From the NCBI GenBank assembly GCA_016165875.1, contig JABBOT010000080.1:12692337-12756336 (forward strand): a stretch of 64,000 nt of DNA, written 5' to 3'. The position numbers were made by a program, and so were the translations under genes. The DNA is from Acanthopleura granulata (Eukaryota > Mollusca > Polyplacophora > Chitonida > Chitonidae). The notes below the pieces were generated by a model that saw only the letters and a program-made list of their open reading frames with translations, ran no database searches and was not told where the DNA came from. Positions 12,001-23,200 of the stretch are shown here, piece after piece; within the stretch, counting starts at the first letter, position 1; each line of letters starts with the position of its first letter.

Positions 12001-13412
12001 GCTGGGGTCCAAGTCCTACCTATGGAGAATTGGTATGTATATGCGTGAAATGGTCTGGTCTTTCATGGATGTATGATATTTTATCCCTGAGAGAGGCACC
12101 ACAGATTAGTGCTGGATTGTCATCTGCCTTTGTTAACTGGGGTCAAAATTAACACAGGTGTGCTGGTCCAAGGCCAGGGGAATTTTGGTTGAGCAGGTAG
12201 AATCTAGATGACTTCAGTGATCATTCCTACATTAATTAAAAGAAAAAGTGTGGCCTGTGTGGCTGATGGGGTTAGCGTTTTATGGCAGTGTAATGTCCCA
12301 GGTGCATGTCACCTATGCGGTCACTGTGAGTTCAAGTCCAGCTCATGCTGGCTTCCTACTCCGGCCGTACATGGGAAGGTCTGCCAGCAACCTGCAGATG
12401 GTCCTGGGTTTCACCCAGCCTCTGCCTGGTTTCCTCTCACCATAATGCTGGTCAACATTGTATAAGTGAACTATTCTTGAGTCTGGCATAGAACACCAAT
12501 CAAATAAATAAAATTTGAAAAAAAAAGAAAGAATCCTCTTTAAAGTATGGAAAAGCATTGACATTGATATGCTGGAACAGCATGATCATGTTTACCTTTA
12601 TTTAACTGGAAGAATAGCTAACATTGAGGGAGACCAGTAGTTCACCTACTGGCCAGGGACGTTTTGGACTTTAGAACTCATCTTCAGTAATATCATCATT
12701 ATTTTAAAATCTTAAAAACAGTGAAATATTCTTGAGTGCAGCATAAAACACCAATCAAATAAATAAATAAATGAAAACAGAGAATAACAGTGTAAATATA
12801 TGTATTTGTTTCACTTTTATGATTTCAGTGACTTCTCTGCTAGTGTGTTACGTGTCCATGTGAGATTAATGAGAACTGAAGTCTGAATCTAATTTTCCAA
12901 TTACATGTGATCAGTATGTCTGGGGTTCAATCTCATATCAAGACTCAAGACATTAACATCAATTTATAATCTTGGTACTGCCCTGCTTGGCCGGCAACGT
13001 AAGAGTAATTGGCTACTGGTCATCCTGTTTTGTCAGTATGACAGGGTGGAACATCATGTGTGGTGTCTTTGGCATGGCGTTCAAGTGAGGCAGAACCAGA
13101 AATATGTTGGCACTGGGTATGGCTTGGTACAAGTTGCTACTAGCATCTTGATAGCGCTGAAATAATGTAGAGACTGATGTTATACCAGTATCATCCATGC
13201 AAACAAACAAGTCTTACAAATGCATGTTGTGCTTGCAGGGTTATGGAGACAGCAAGGCCCGGTCATCCACTACCCCTCAAGAGGTGAAGATTCTGGACGG
13301 GCTGTATGTCCACAGTGTGGGCTGTGGATTCGGCCACACCCTACTCATAGTGCGTGCTGACACTGAGGCAGACCAGCAGAAGTTGGATAAGCTACCAGTC
13401 TACTCTCCTTAA
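6014..13412 (+). CDS. RCC2: RCC2 (TD-60), RCC1-like beta-propeller protein; 5' end missing
   Basis: Coding exons are 6014-6145, 6546-6634, 7354-7468, 7915-8081, 9874-10054, 10707-10812, 11960-12032 and 13239-13412 (TAA). All junctions are GT-AG and keep phase, giving 345 residues. These cover most of the seven-bladed propeller to the C-terminus; the family is about 520 residues long. RCC1-repeat signatures are clear: GRNEKGQLGHGD, ACGKNHTLFLT, GDNKMGQLGLG, YSFGCPEYGQLG, VRDVACGINHT, FTWGFGGYGRLGH, SISWG-type AADESLISWGPSPT and a final GFGHTLLIVRAD. GFGGYGRLG with EQKDEMVPR is diagnostic of RCC2 rather than RCC1. In the family RCC2 binds chromatin and centromeres, is linked to the chromosomal passenger complex, and controls Rac1/RalA and Arf6 signalling. 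The first visible exon starts in phase 1, so upstream exons (basic N-terminus and blade 1) must lie before the window or have diverged. Introns hold several SINEs and a TIR element. Confidence 0.95.
6907..7173 (+). mobile_element. tRNA-derived SINE, near full length
   Basis: Shares with the copies at 12250 and 17324 a tRNA-like head (ggggttagcacactagtgcag), then tgccagcaacctgcggatgg, tttcctcccaccataatgc, cttgagtacggcgtaaaac and a caatcaaata(gataaa) tail. It lies in the RCC2 intron between the second and third visible exons. It probably moved by LINE-driven retroposition; the family name is not assigned here. Confidence 0.85.
7690..7840 (+). mobile_element. SINE copy, 5' truncated
   Basis: Begins at tatgtgggaaggtctgccag and keeps the tttcctcccaccataatgc core and a worn aatcagataaataa tail. 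The tRNA head is missing, as expected of incomplete reverse transcription. It sits in an RCC2 intron. Confidence 0.8.
8376..9540. mobile_element. Non-autonomous DNA transposon with 16-bp perfect TIRs
   Basis: The sequence starts cagggcttgaaattca and ends tgaatttcaagccctg, an exact 16-bp inverted repeat bounding 1165 bp. The CAGGG start recalls hAT-type ends, but no 8-bp target duplication is obvious (gtggttga on the left, agtatgta on the right). There is no transposase ORF. It lies in the RCC2 intron between 8081 and 9874. Superfamily assignment is inference. Confidence 0.75.
10030..10305 (+). repeat. Tandem repeat of RCC2 exon-5 3' end plus splice donor
   Basis: The exon border ctatggctatcagtgaacta|gGTGAAT is followed by about seven degenerate copies of tatcagtgaacta with a downstream ttctctttct. 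They begin at 10041, 10075, 10109, 10143, 10179, 10213, 10246 and 10287, a period of mostly 34 bp. Several copies keep a donor-like site (aaGTGAGT, agGTGAGC, atGTAAGC). The first copy is the end of a real exon, so the coding border was the source or part of the amplification. Confidence 0.85.
10323..10454 (+). mobile_element. SINE fragment, diverged
   Basis: Contains gtgggaagatctgc, ataatgctggtcgccgtc, atataactgaagtaatcttgagc and a remnant accagacaaa tail. This is the body and 3' part of the common SINE, with many substitutions. Confidence 0.6.
10955..11208 (+). mobile_element. tRNA-derived SINE
   Basis: The head carries a B-box-like gttcaagtccagctc, then gtctgccagcaacctgtgg, tttcctcctacc, gtgaaatattcttcagtg and an aataaataaataa tail. 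It lies in the RCC2 intron following 10812. Confidence 0.8.
12250..12513 (+). mobile_element. tRNA-derived SINE, near full length
   Basis: Starts gtggcctgtgtggctgatgg with ggttagcg (A-box area) and gagttcaagtccagctcatg (B-box area). It then has gtctgccagcaacctgcag, the ccataatgctgg core, a caccaatcaaat tail and aaataaa. This is one of the best copies in the window. A 3'-only remnant follows at 12721-12772. Confidence 0.85.
12721..12772 (+). mobile_element. SINE 3' tail remnant
   Basis: Only gtgaaatattcttgagtgc, agcataaaacaccaatc and the aaataaataaataa tail are present, a strongly 5'-truncated copy. Confidence 0.75.
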
Positions 13413-15360
13413 ATAGACAGTCTATGTACTCAGTGGTTCACTGGGCAAGTTACGAGCCTGTTTGTGGCATTAGTACGATGAATTCCAGGCCAGTTTTGAC
13501 GGGATTCTTGCCTCGTGACGTTGGACCAGGGACAAGCTACTGTGGCAAGCTGCCATGTGGAGGTCGTCAGAAAGAATAATACGGCGACCAATCTTCTCCA
13601 GCTGGCTGTTCTAGAATGGCAGTCCAGTTACAGATACCTCAGCCTTCTGAAGGCATATCAACAGACAAGGGAGTTAATAAGCATGTCACGTGCGGAGTTG
13701 GGGTGTGCCCTGTGGCAGGGCATGAACGTTGTATAACTGTGTGTAGATTTTAGACGAGGAACAATACATGTACGTAACTAAATTTAATATTCATCACATT
13801 GTTTATAGCTTTATTTATGTTCTTCGCCTGGTTGCATTTTTTGACAACAATACAACTACACAACTGGAAATGTCATTAGTTTGCATGTCCAGGTGATTTC
13901 CATGGACAATTTCTGAAACGCTGACTTCTTCATATACAGTGTGTTGTATCCGAGGTGGTACGTGTACAAACGTGGATCAGTAAATGCCTTCACAAAAAAA
14001 ATCAGAGGCCCGTTTTTAGACGTGGGGAGTTGGTGACATTTAGTAAGTGATCAGCAATATCTGTACAGGTCTGTCTAAACGATTATTTATATATGAGACA
14101 GCTTACATCACATCTCTTATTTGCTTTGAGAAAAGGGATAAAATAACTACTTGAGTATGCAGGAGTCTAAAAATTTGTTTCTAAAAATCTGGGAAATTTC
14201 GTGAAAAAGAGTCCTGAAATTTTGTCTTTCAGTTCATCTGTTGGTTGAAATCAGATTCTCTTGAGTTTATGCTTGAAAGTAGATGTTGTTGGAGCTTCAA
14301 ACCAAATTTTGTTTTGCAGGAAAGCTGTAGCATGTGGGTATGTGTAGGTTGAGCCAGATTTGTCACATGGTGTTCAGGTTTGTAATGATGCTCTCTTGCA
14401 GTCGTCCATGCCAATTATCATGATGGATCATAGAAGACTTCCTTATTTATCACCTCTATTTAATTATATATTTTAGCTTTAATTTTCCATTTTCAAAAGA
14501 CAGAATTTGGGTAATGCATTCTGTACGTGTATGTACATGTGTATGTAATTTAGGCTGCAACTGCGTATTGATCTGTCAAGTTGTGTTTGAAATGTGCGGC
14601 TGCGGTTACTGGCAGAAGCAAAAACAAACAGCCCCCAAAAAACAAGTTACGACCCGGTTACTATTTGCAGTTTTTAACAGGGTGCAATAAAAGGCTGCAA
14701 CGAGCAACCATGAATGTACACAGCATGTCTGTCACAAGTAAATGATGGTGAAATTTGTAGGCGCCAGACCGTAATCTTGCCGACGTTTGGGTGTGTAATG
14801 AAAAATCCTCCTTCTCAACATGAATTTACTTCAACATGATAGCGCTGAAATGTGAACATGAATTGCGCGCAGATCTGGTTCGCAAGCTTTATTGTGCCTT
14901 GCCTGAGTTTCATGTCCTGATCTTCACGGTTATGCTGTTCAAAACCAGAAAAGTGCAAGAAAATGGCGAGTGGATAGACTGTACCTCAAGTGTATGAAAA
15001 TGACACTAATCTACTTGTATAAGTTGTATCGCCAAACTTTTCTAGTTCACAAAATTAAATTCGGCCAGGGAGTAAAAATGAAAACCTCCAAACAAATGGG
15101 CCAGTAGACCATATAAAGCCAGCAAAAGTAAGGGTGTGTGCAGTGTTAGTGTTGTACACTTTAGTACTTGCTTCTTTGTAATTGATTGGGGGATGGTCAC
15201 TTGAACTTCTTTACATTTGTCATATAAATTGTTGGGCCAGTACTTCACTATGAACCATGTACATGTATAAATTGGTTGGTTTTCTGATATTTATGTTGTT
15301 GCTAGTACATTTCACATGCATACTTCTCAAAATGAACTGATGTAGTGCAAGGAATAAAGA
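13413..15360 (+). other. RCC2 3' UTR and downstream flank
   Basis: Sequence after the RCC2 stop has no recognisable gene. Candidate poly(A) signals AATAAA occur on the + strand at 14686-14691 and 15353-15358; which is used cannot be told from sequence alone. ORFs here look random. Confidence 0.4.
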
Positions 15361-15992
15361 GAAAGAGATGTGAAACAAACGTGAAACAGAAGGCTTAATA
15401 ATCCATTTGTGCTGGAGCTAGTATCCTGCAATCCTGTGAACTCAACAGAGGCCATTTTAATTGCACGTATTGTTCAAGTGCCCCATTTTTATTCATAACT
15501 GCATAAGTGAATGAACTCACATTCACACCATGCATAAATGTGGATTGGTGTACATTTCTGTAGAAATAAAGCAGCTGTAAAACCCCACAGTGACAAAAGG
15601 AACCAAGTGACAAAACGAAAATTTGCGAAGTTCGGATTTTAAATGTCTCTATTTTATAAAGGTTAGAATATTTTTCAGCAAGTTTAGCCAAGTATAAAAA
15701 GAGACTTGGACAAAATACCATGGATATTAGCTCTAATGTGGTTTCCAGTGTCAAATAAAAATGTTGGTCATCAAGAAATTGAATGTCACTTCCTTCCTTT
15801 TGCCATTGCATAGCAGGGTAGATGCCCCCACCCCTCCCCTCTAAGATGACAGTGTTCATGTAAGATTCCTTGCCACAGCGAATGCCTCTGTTACCTGTAT
15901 TTATAGCTAGTTAAACAATGAGCCATTTGAACGTACGCCCAGCATTTCTTAGGGGGACTAGCATATCTACATAACACATGTACCTCAAACAT

Positions 15993-16040
15993 GGAAATTC
16001 TTGAATACAGCGTAAAACGCCAGTCAAATAAGTAAATAAA
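15993..16040 (+). mobile_element. SINE 3' tail remnant
   Basis: Reads gaaattcttgaatacagcg, then taaaacgccagtcaaataag and taaataaa, matching the last 50 bp of the common SINE. Confidence 0.7.
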
Positions 16041-17323
16041 TCAAATATGGAAGCAGAAATGGCTGCTTGAGAGAGGGGTTTAGTGTTGAACACAAGTATT
16101 AAGTCATATTGTGTCAGGGTGATGTAATGACAGCATAATGTATAGTTCTCAGACTTTGAAAGACCATATTTGATCATATTAAAGGATTTGTGCTCCATAT
16201 GTGTGTCTGTATATATATATATATATGTGTACTTTTTTATAATTTTTTCTCTCACTTTTCTAGATCTAAAATTGTGTTGCATTTTGTGGCTATAATTGTA
16301 TTATTGTACAAGCAGGTAGAAATTGTCACATTGTCTGTTCAGTCAGGTGTCCCTGGCTGCAGCGTATCAGGTACCAGCTTCCTGAACTCATTAGCATACC
16401 GTAAGGGGAACCGTACATTTGTTGTCCTGGCACTGAGCAGTGTTTGTGAACTGTAGTACATGTAGGTAATGCAAAACAAGTCATGAATGTGTGGTGTATA
16501 TAGTTCCGCCTCTGTGGTGCAATAAACCAGTCAGAGCGACTTTTCTGGCCAAACAGGTTATTAAACATTTAAACTGTTGAGCACTACAGGTCTCTCCCTT
16601 AGACCACTCTGACATCAAGGAATTTGTCTGTTGTAACAGAAGTATTTTGCCACAGTTACACTAGAATATGTGCAATTATAATATTCTTGCAATGTTTTTT
16701 TAAAAGATCCTGTACAGATATTATTTGACTAATTGTATGTGAAATGATCTGAAATGTGTTCTCTGTTCAGACTGTGTGGAAGTTAAGTACACAATTTGAG
16801 CATAAACAATCAAATCAAGTTAAGGTTCCAGTCATAATTTTGACACTGGTGTTCCTGCCACAGCTTGTATCAACCTCATGGAACTGGCATAGCTAAACAC
16901 AAAGATAATCTCAGATCACTTTTTCATTGTTAATTTTTCATTGTCATTAGTATGTGCTCAGTTTTACATAGTTCTTATTTAAAGACTTCACCCGATAGCA
17001 TTACAAGGGAATAAATATGAAAATGGCCACTTTATATGGTTGGTTTATTACAGACAATAGATCATTTAAATTTCATTTAACTGTATGTATCAGTGGTACA
17101 AAAATTTTGAACAAGGTAAAGTTACTATTGAATGCACTCTTCAGTCGAGTTGTACATGTAGTTAAAGCTTGACTTTACTTGCATACCTACGGCTGTTGGA
17201 TTGTTTGGGTCCAGTTGTTCCAAACAGTAGTGAAAGTTAAGCCTGGCTTAATGTTAATGCTAATCTTCACTAATAGTACATGTCTAGGAGACTTCATTGT
17301 GGATTAAACCTAATACCAGGCTA

Positions 17324-17597
17324 GGGGGGCCTCCGATGCACAGTTGGTTAGCGCGGTAGTGCAGTGTAATGACCCAGAAGCCTCCCACCAATGCGGTCAA
17401 TGTGAGTGCAAGCCCAGCTCATGCTGGCTTACTCTCCGGCTGTACGTGGGAAGGTCTGCCAGTAACCTGCAGATGGTGGTGGGTTTTCCCCAAGCTCTGC
17501 CTGGTTTCCTCCCACCATAATGCTGGCTGCCATTATAGAAGTGAAATATTCTTGAGTATGACGTAAAACCCAAATCCAGTAAATAAATAAATGAATA
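17324..17597 (+). mobile_element. tRNA-derived SINE, best full-length copy
   Basis: The head reads gggggcctccgatgcacagt then tggttagcgcggtagtgcag (A-box region), with a B-box-like region at gtgagtgcaagcccagctc. The body has gtgggaaggtctgccagtaa, tttcctcccaccataatgc and gtgaaatattcttgagtatg. The end is taaataaataaatg. It can serve as the local reference for the family. Confidence 0.9.
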
Positions 17598-18320
17598 ATA
17601 CTAGGCTAAGGCACTATTAATACACTTATAATATCCAGGTTTTTATGCTATGCTTAAATTAATTGCCAAATCTTCATTGACTCTGTGTATGGCAAAAGAG
17701 AAATCATGGGTTATGCAAAGTGTAGCTTGATGAGTTCACTTTTATATAATCAAGGTAAATGGTCTCTCAGTTCTATTTTTTTCTCATCACAAGCTTGCTC
17801 ATGGCAAAATAAACAGGGTATTGTATTAGTTGGCAAAGAAGTTTTTCCATTTTGTGTGCACAGGTACTGTTCAATTCATGTTCGTTGTGTTTTTATACAG
17901 TTTGAGACTTCTTTTTCATAGACACGTAATGGTTTATAGGGATATTTGTGTAACGATAAATAAAACCAGAAATGTCTGATTTAGCATATGCCCTTGTATG
18001 ATACTAACACCTTTAGCTCGATGAAAAATCTTCATTTCTCAATGATGTGCGGCGAGAAACTTTAATATGTAATCTCTTCTCCACAGCTTGTTTGGAAGGG
18101 GTCAAGACTTCATTTGTAAGCCAGTCAGAATTGTTGTTTCAAGAGAACTTTGACCTCACTTGTTTTTGGTCAGAAGTTTGTTGCATCTTTTGTCATTTAG
18201 CCACATGTTCAATTCTTCCATCCAAAATGTTTAAATAACCTTAACATGTAATTATGTCTCTCAATAAAAAAGAACTGGAACACACGCAAAAAAATTTTTT
18301 CTGGTCTTGAGCCTGTTGGG

Positions 18321-18824
18321 ATGATTGAATCAGATAGCTTCTATTGTAGACTTTACCAGGCCTTTGTTTTGCTGTTAAGCAGGGTTGTGATTATCATACC
18401 CCTCGCAGAAGGCCAGAAGAGTGATTTGCACACCAAGATTGACACAACACAGACTCGTCATTATTTCAGGTGTGTGTTACAGGAATGTGCTAGGTGCGGG
18501 CAGGTCACAGCACACCTCACACAAATGAAGGCCTGCATTATGCAGGAGTTGTTAGACTTGTTTAATGCAGGTTCTGTAATCTGGATTATTCACGACACAA
18601 TATTGGTAGAAAACTACTTGAATATTCCAAGAAAATTTCATTGTGGTCATTTTATGGATGGAGGGAAGCCGTGGAAACATTTCCCTCATCCGACACTTGC
18701 CTGCAAAATGTCCATGGGAAGAGTGTACTACATTCATAGGAAACCAGTCCCTGAAGTAACTTACTGGCATTCTGCAAGTTACTTTGGAACTTGGCCTCAT
18801 GGATTTTTAACTGTAGTACTGTAA
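18321..18824 (+). other. Unrecognised 167-codon ORF near a poly(A) run
   Basis: An open frame that starts MIESDSFYCRLY and ends HGFLTVVL, followed about 45 bp later by a run of about 21 A with no AATAAA just before it. No known domain was recognised. The A-run could mark an old retroposed sequence, or the ORF could be chance. There are no flanking splice sites to support an exon. Confidence 0.15.
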
Positions 18825-19385
18825 ACACCACCTCATGAAAACACCCACAAGAGTGGCATTTCAAAAATCAAAAAAAAAAAAAAAAAAAACCAGCTTAAAA
18901 AATAAACACATTGTAACTCCTGGGCTTAAGGGTTGCATGTGATATTTAACTCAAACACCACACCTTCATTATCAAGTGTCTCTGGTTATTTAAGTATTTA
19001 CAAATAACACGTTTTAGTTGAAAAAGAGGATGAATTCCAGCTTTTTTGTGAACATGAAATATAACTTGACCATAACAAATACCGGTACTAGATATACACA
19101 ACTGGATATCTGGCTGGAATTTCCTGCATAACTGCTTCAACTTCAACCATCTTTAGACACACACATTTGGAAAAGATTAGGTAGGCATTTTTTTATCAAG
19201 GGAAATTCTGCTTCTGTACCTTTTCGAAAAAATTAAACAGAACACAGGACTACCTGACAACAAGCAAAAACAAATTTTTGCCTTACATGAAATCATGCAA
19301 AAGTTTGCATAATATGTAGAAGTTAATTACACTTGGTTCACCATTTTCATCAGTCAAAAATACATAAGATATATGTATTCTTAAA

Positions 19386-19391
19386 TTTATT
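19386..19391 (-). terminator. Candidate CSN7 poly(A) signal
   Basis: TTTATT on the + strand is AATAAA on the - strand. It is the first such hexamer found downstream of the CSN7 stop codon, implying a 3' UTR of about 0.8 kb. Confidence 0.4.
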
Positions 19392-20203
19392 ATTACTTGT
19401 ACATAGAAGCACATGGTAGCACAAAGGAATTATTTCTTTAAGTGTCTGAGAAAATGGCCGTGCTGGCCAGAATGCTCAAAGGGCACTTGTAACCAGATAC
19501 ATAATATGCCATTAAAATATACTTAGTTTTAGCATAAGATAACCGCCCCTGCAAACGAGGCCAGAAGTTCTTGCGTTTGAACGGCTTTATCATTTATCGT
19601 CTTCTCTCTCTCTCCACGCTAATTTCTTCCACATCCCAATCCTTTTCACTAGCCAGCATAAAAAAGAAAAAAAAACCCTGCCAATTTGCCCTATTACGTT
19701 TTCCTGACATGGTCAAGGTACACCCAATAAAGCATTTTTTAAAGGAGAGCCTTAACATGTACAATATGTAGAGATATGCATCATATGTAGTATCATAAGT
19801 AGTAAAGCACAACAGGCCCTGAACAGACCCCTCCATCCAATGAAATCCTTTCTTCATCAAGCAGACCACAGGGAAGAGCCTGAAGCTAAAGTGAGGAGAG
19901 TCCTATCTCTAAATGTTTTTTCGCCATGTTCATAATACATGGGCCATGTCAGCCATACAATTGTGGCCAACTGTACTACTTGATGGCGAGCCCTCTGGAC
20001 AATAATTGATGCACTTTACCCTAGGCTCATCATTTTTCTGATCTCGTGACAAAAGCACAGGCTAATCGGGGTAATTATCATCCCCGCGTGTCCAGGATAA
20101 TCCTTTTAACCCTCTCTTTTAACGAGAAATGAGCCTGAAGTTCAGAAAAAGCTCTGCGTGCATTCGATTGTCCACTTCGCAAAGTCTCAATTTTACACTG
20201 AAA

Positions 20204-23200
20204 TCATTTCCACAACTTCGCACTTCCCCGTAGACTGAAAACAAAGGGAAAAAAGTGAAGTGTTAGCCAACAGTGTTTAACTGACTCTTGAAGGATCAAA
20301 CTTGTTGAACTTCTTCGTTATCCATATAAGCTTTGTGGAAAATTAATCTTGTAAAACAAAGCTTTCATGGGGAAAACTTGTTACCTTATACAAATGTAGC
20401 TACATACATGAATTCAAACCTCCAGTTGGTCATGGAAGACATAAATTATGCATCAAACTCGTACAATTATAGAGCACTTTGTTACAGCTCCAAAGTTTTC
20501 AACTGCATCATAATAAAATGTCTGAGGTTTTTCTACACATCAAAATTTGTTTCTCCACTGGCCACAGTGCCATACACGATGGCAGCAAAATGACGGTGCT
20601 GTCTCAAAGTAGTGGATGAAACAGTTAAGGCCTGCTGATGTAGTAGTACTCCTTCAGGTCTGTCACCATATCACTAAAACCAGATATCAAGTCACATGCT
20701 TGTTTGTACCTACATTATTCCACTATGAAATAATATGCCTACAGTAGGCTAATCTAGGCATCACTTACCCTTTTGTTTTGGAAGTTTTCTTGGTGGCTTT
20801 CTCTGGCTGTGACGGCATCTCTCGACTGTCTATTACCATCTGCTCATCCATATCCTGTTGCTGGGTGCTCTTCAGGGTCTTTTTGATATTTGTTACCTAT
20901 GCAATGACAGCACCGTATACACATAGATTATATCTGTTTCAGTTAAACTCACCAAGGACACCACATAACAAAGAGAAGAAGTATCCCTATCGCTACTGTT
21001 GTGAAACTGACACAACCATGTTCTGACCTTTCATTATTTATTGTAACCAAGGCATCCTAAGTTTCCCATACTCCTTGATGCAGCGCAAGTCCCATTCTCT
21101 ACAACTGTGTTCAATATATCTTTGCGACCACTGGACAAGTCTGGATCACATGCAACATGCATCAATTTGCTGAGGATCAGCCACACTACTTATGTCTCTG
21201 CGCAGACCTATAATTACATGTAGCATTCATTAATAAAACTGCTTTAGGCATCCACTGGAATCATGTTGCATATGGATGTACTTTTGATCAAGAAAATGTA
21301 TCCAGTTTTAACAGAAACAAAGGCTGAGATTTTTTTGCTAGATCTGACATCACTTCCTGTTTAATGACCATGGCCCTGTGAGTGTTCAAGATTTTCACAA
21401 ACAGAGTGGTGCATGCGTGGCAAGGAGTATGGGACGCCAAGTCTGTCACAAAGGGGAGACAAATCTTGCAACTCGTGGATCAACCATGTCAACAGTGCCA
21501 GGTATTTACTTGTGTAACAATAGGAAATAACTTGTTTGATCTTTTATGATCACCTGTATCTTTATTAAAATCACTACTATTGTCACTTATAGTAAGGTAA
21601 AGGGCTCCATTGTTTAAGGAGTTGTACAAGAATGTTTATATACGAATGAACTCAAGAAACAAAATTTCTCAGATTGCCAGCCAAAAACGTCAAGTGATTG
21701 TCGTTCTTACCTCCTGTTCTATCTGTGCCTTGATTTTGTTGTTGTTTTCCTTACACTGGTTAGCTTTCTGTATCTGGTTCTCTACCCCCTTCAGTACACC
21801 CTCACAGCCTGTGCACCTACAATTCAACAACATGCTGCTTACACTGGGTAATTAGGCACACAAAGTTACAGGTGCCAACTTTATATGACTCGTAAATATA
21901 ATACACGCAGTAAATCTTAGTAGAAGCTAAAACTTACATCAGCGTCACTGTGATGATTACAATAACTTGTGACTCTCTCTGATATTTCAGGTTTGAACAA
22001 GCTGGACTACAGCTACTTGCAAAGCAAAAGTTCAGTTCAGTTTAAGGACACCAGAACCCCACGTTAGCAGAATTTCACATTTTGTCTTGTGCAGCACCAA
22101 ATATTGATCAGATATGGCCATATGTATATCTAATCCCTGGTGGGGTGATTAAGGCTGTTGTTTTAGTTAATAGGCCTGCTGGAGCAGTCTGCATAAGCAA
22201 CCATGCACTGGAGACAAAAAACATTTACCACTGGGATGTTTATTCACAGCAGGTAGCCCTCTTCAGTGATGTTATCAACCTAATCAGGTGGAACTAACGA
22301 AACGCAACTGCCTTGGTTCACAACATTTTATATGTTTGGTCAAATTTAAGGTATTTACAATTCAAATTTGGTTTTCATCTTTAGTGAGTGGAACAATAGT
22401 AAAATCAAGAATATGAATCTGAAATAAAAAAAAGATTGACCAAATTTCACCTATGAGGGATTCTAGTATCCTTAATACACCATTATAAACAAAAAAGTAC
22501 ACACATGGTAGACATGTAACTCACCAATCCTGAAGGACATTGATGATTTCAGACACCTGTTCAGGTCGGATGTCTCGTCCGATAGCGTAGTCGATTTCTA
22601 ACAACTGATTTTTCTGATCTAACTTCCCTTGAATAACATCAGCGTAAATGGATTCAATGATAAGGTCCTGCAGTTCAAGAAAACACAATGATAAATTCCA
22701 AGATGCAGAAATAACAATGTACGTCATTAGTTATATATATCTTCATTATTCATTTTTGATTGTTTTGGTTATTGGTAACTTTATTGTTTACCACCGTATT
22801 GAAAGATTTTTTCACTTACACAATGGCCAGCTGTTTTATGGGTGTAGAAAACCAGAGTGCCTGCTGGAAACTCGCCAAACTATGTCATATTTGTAACAAA
22901 TAGTGTTTTCAAGCTATACACTTTATGTAAGATCACATGAGTAAGCAACTTTAACGGCTTCTTGCCACCTAGACCCCAAGGAAGCAAAAGCAGGGGTATG
23001 AGGACAATTGGAGTTCAATAATGAGACTGAACGTGCATCTCTGGTGATTAAAATGTGGCTGCGACCTGCTCCCTGTTTAGGTTTCACAGTAGCTGTTACC
23101 CAGGCAAACACAAAGTCATGTTATTGCATACTAAAAGGATGAATTCTTTAAAACTACACATGACGTTTACATGCAAAGAGAAATCATCCACTATTAAAGT

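Larger units (their letters stand above)
15361..19385. other. Intergenic between convergent RCC2 and CSN7
   Basis: Holds a SINE tail remnant (15993-16040), a full SINE (17324-17597), an unrecognised 167-codon ORF at 18321-18824 followed by an A-rich run near 18870, and otherwise AT-rich sequence without visible genes. Confidence 0.5.

Noticed and set aside
14577..14710. Firm poly(A) site for RCC2
   Set aside because: AATAAA is present, but another lies at 15353 and AT-rich DNA gives many by chance; reported only as a candidate.
15395..15859. 154-codon ORF on the - strand
   Set aside because: No recognisable domain, no splice support, composition as expected of chance.
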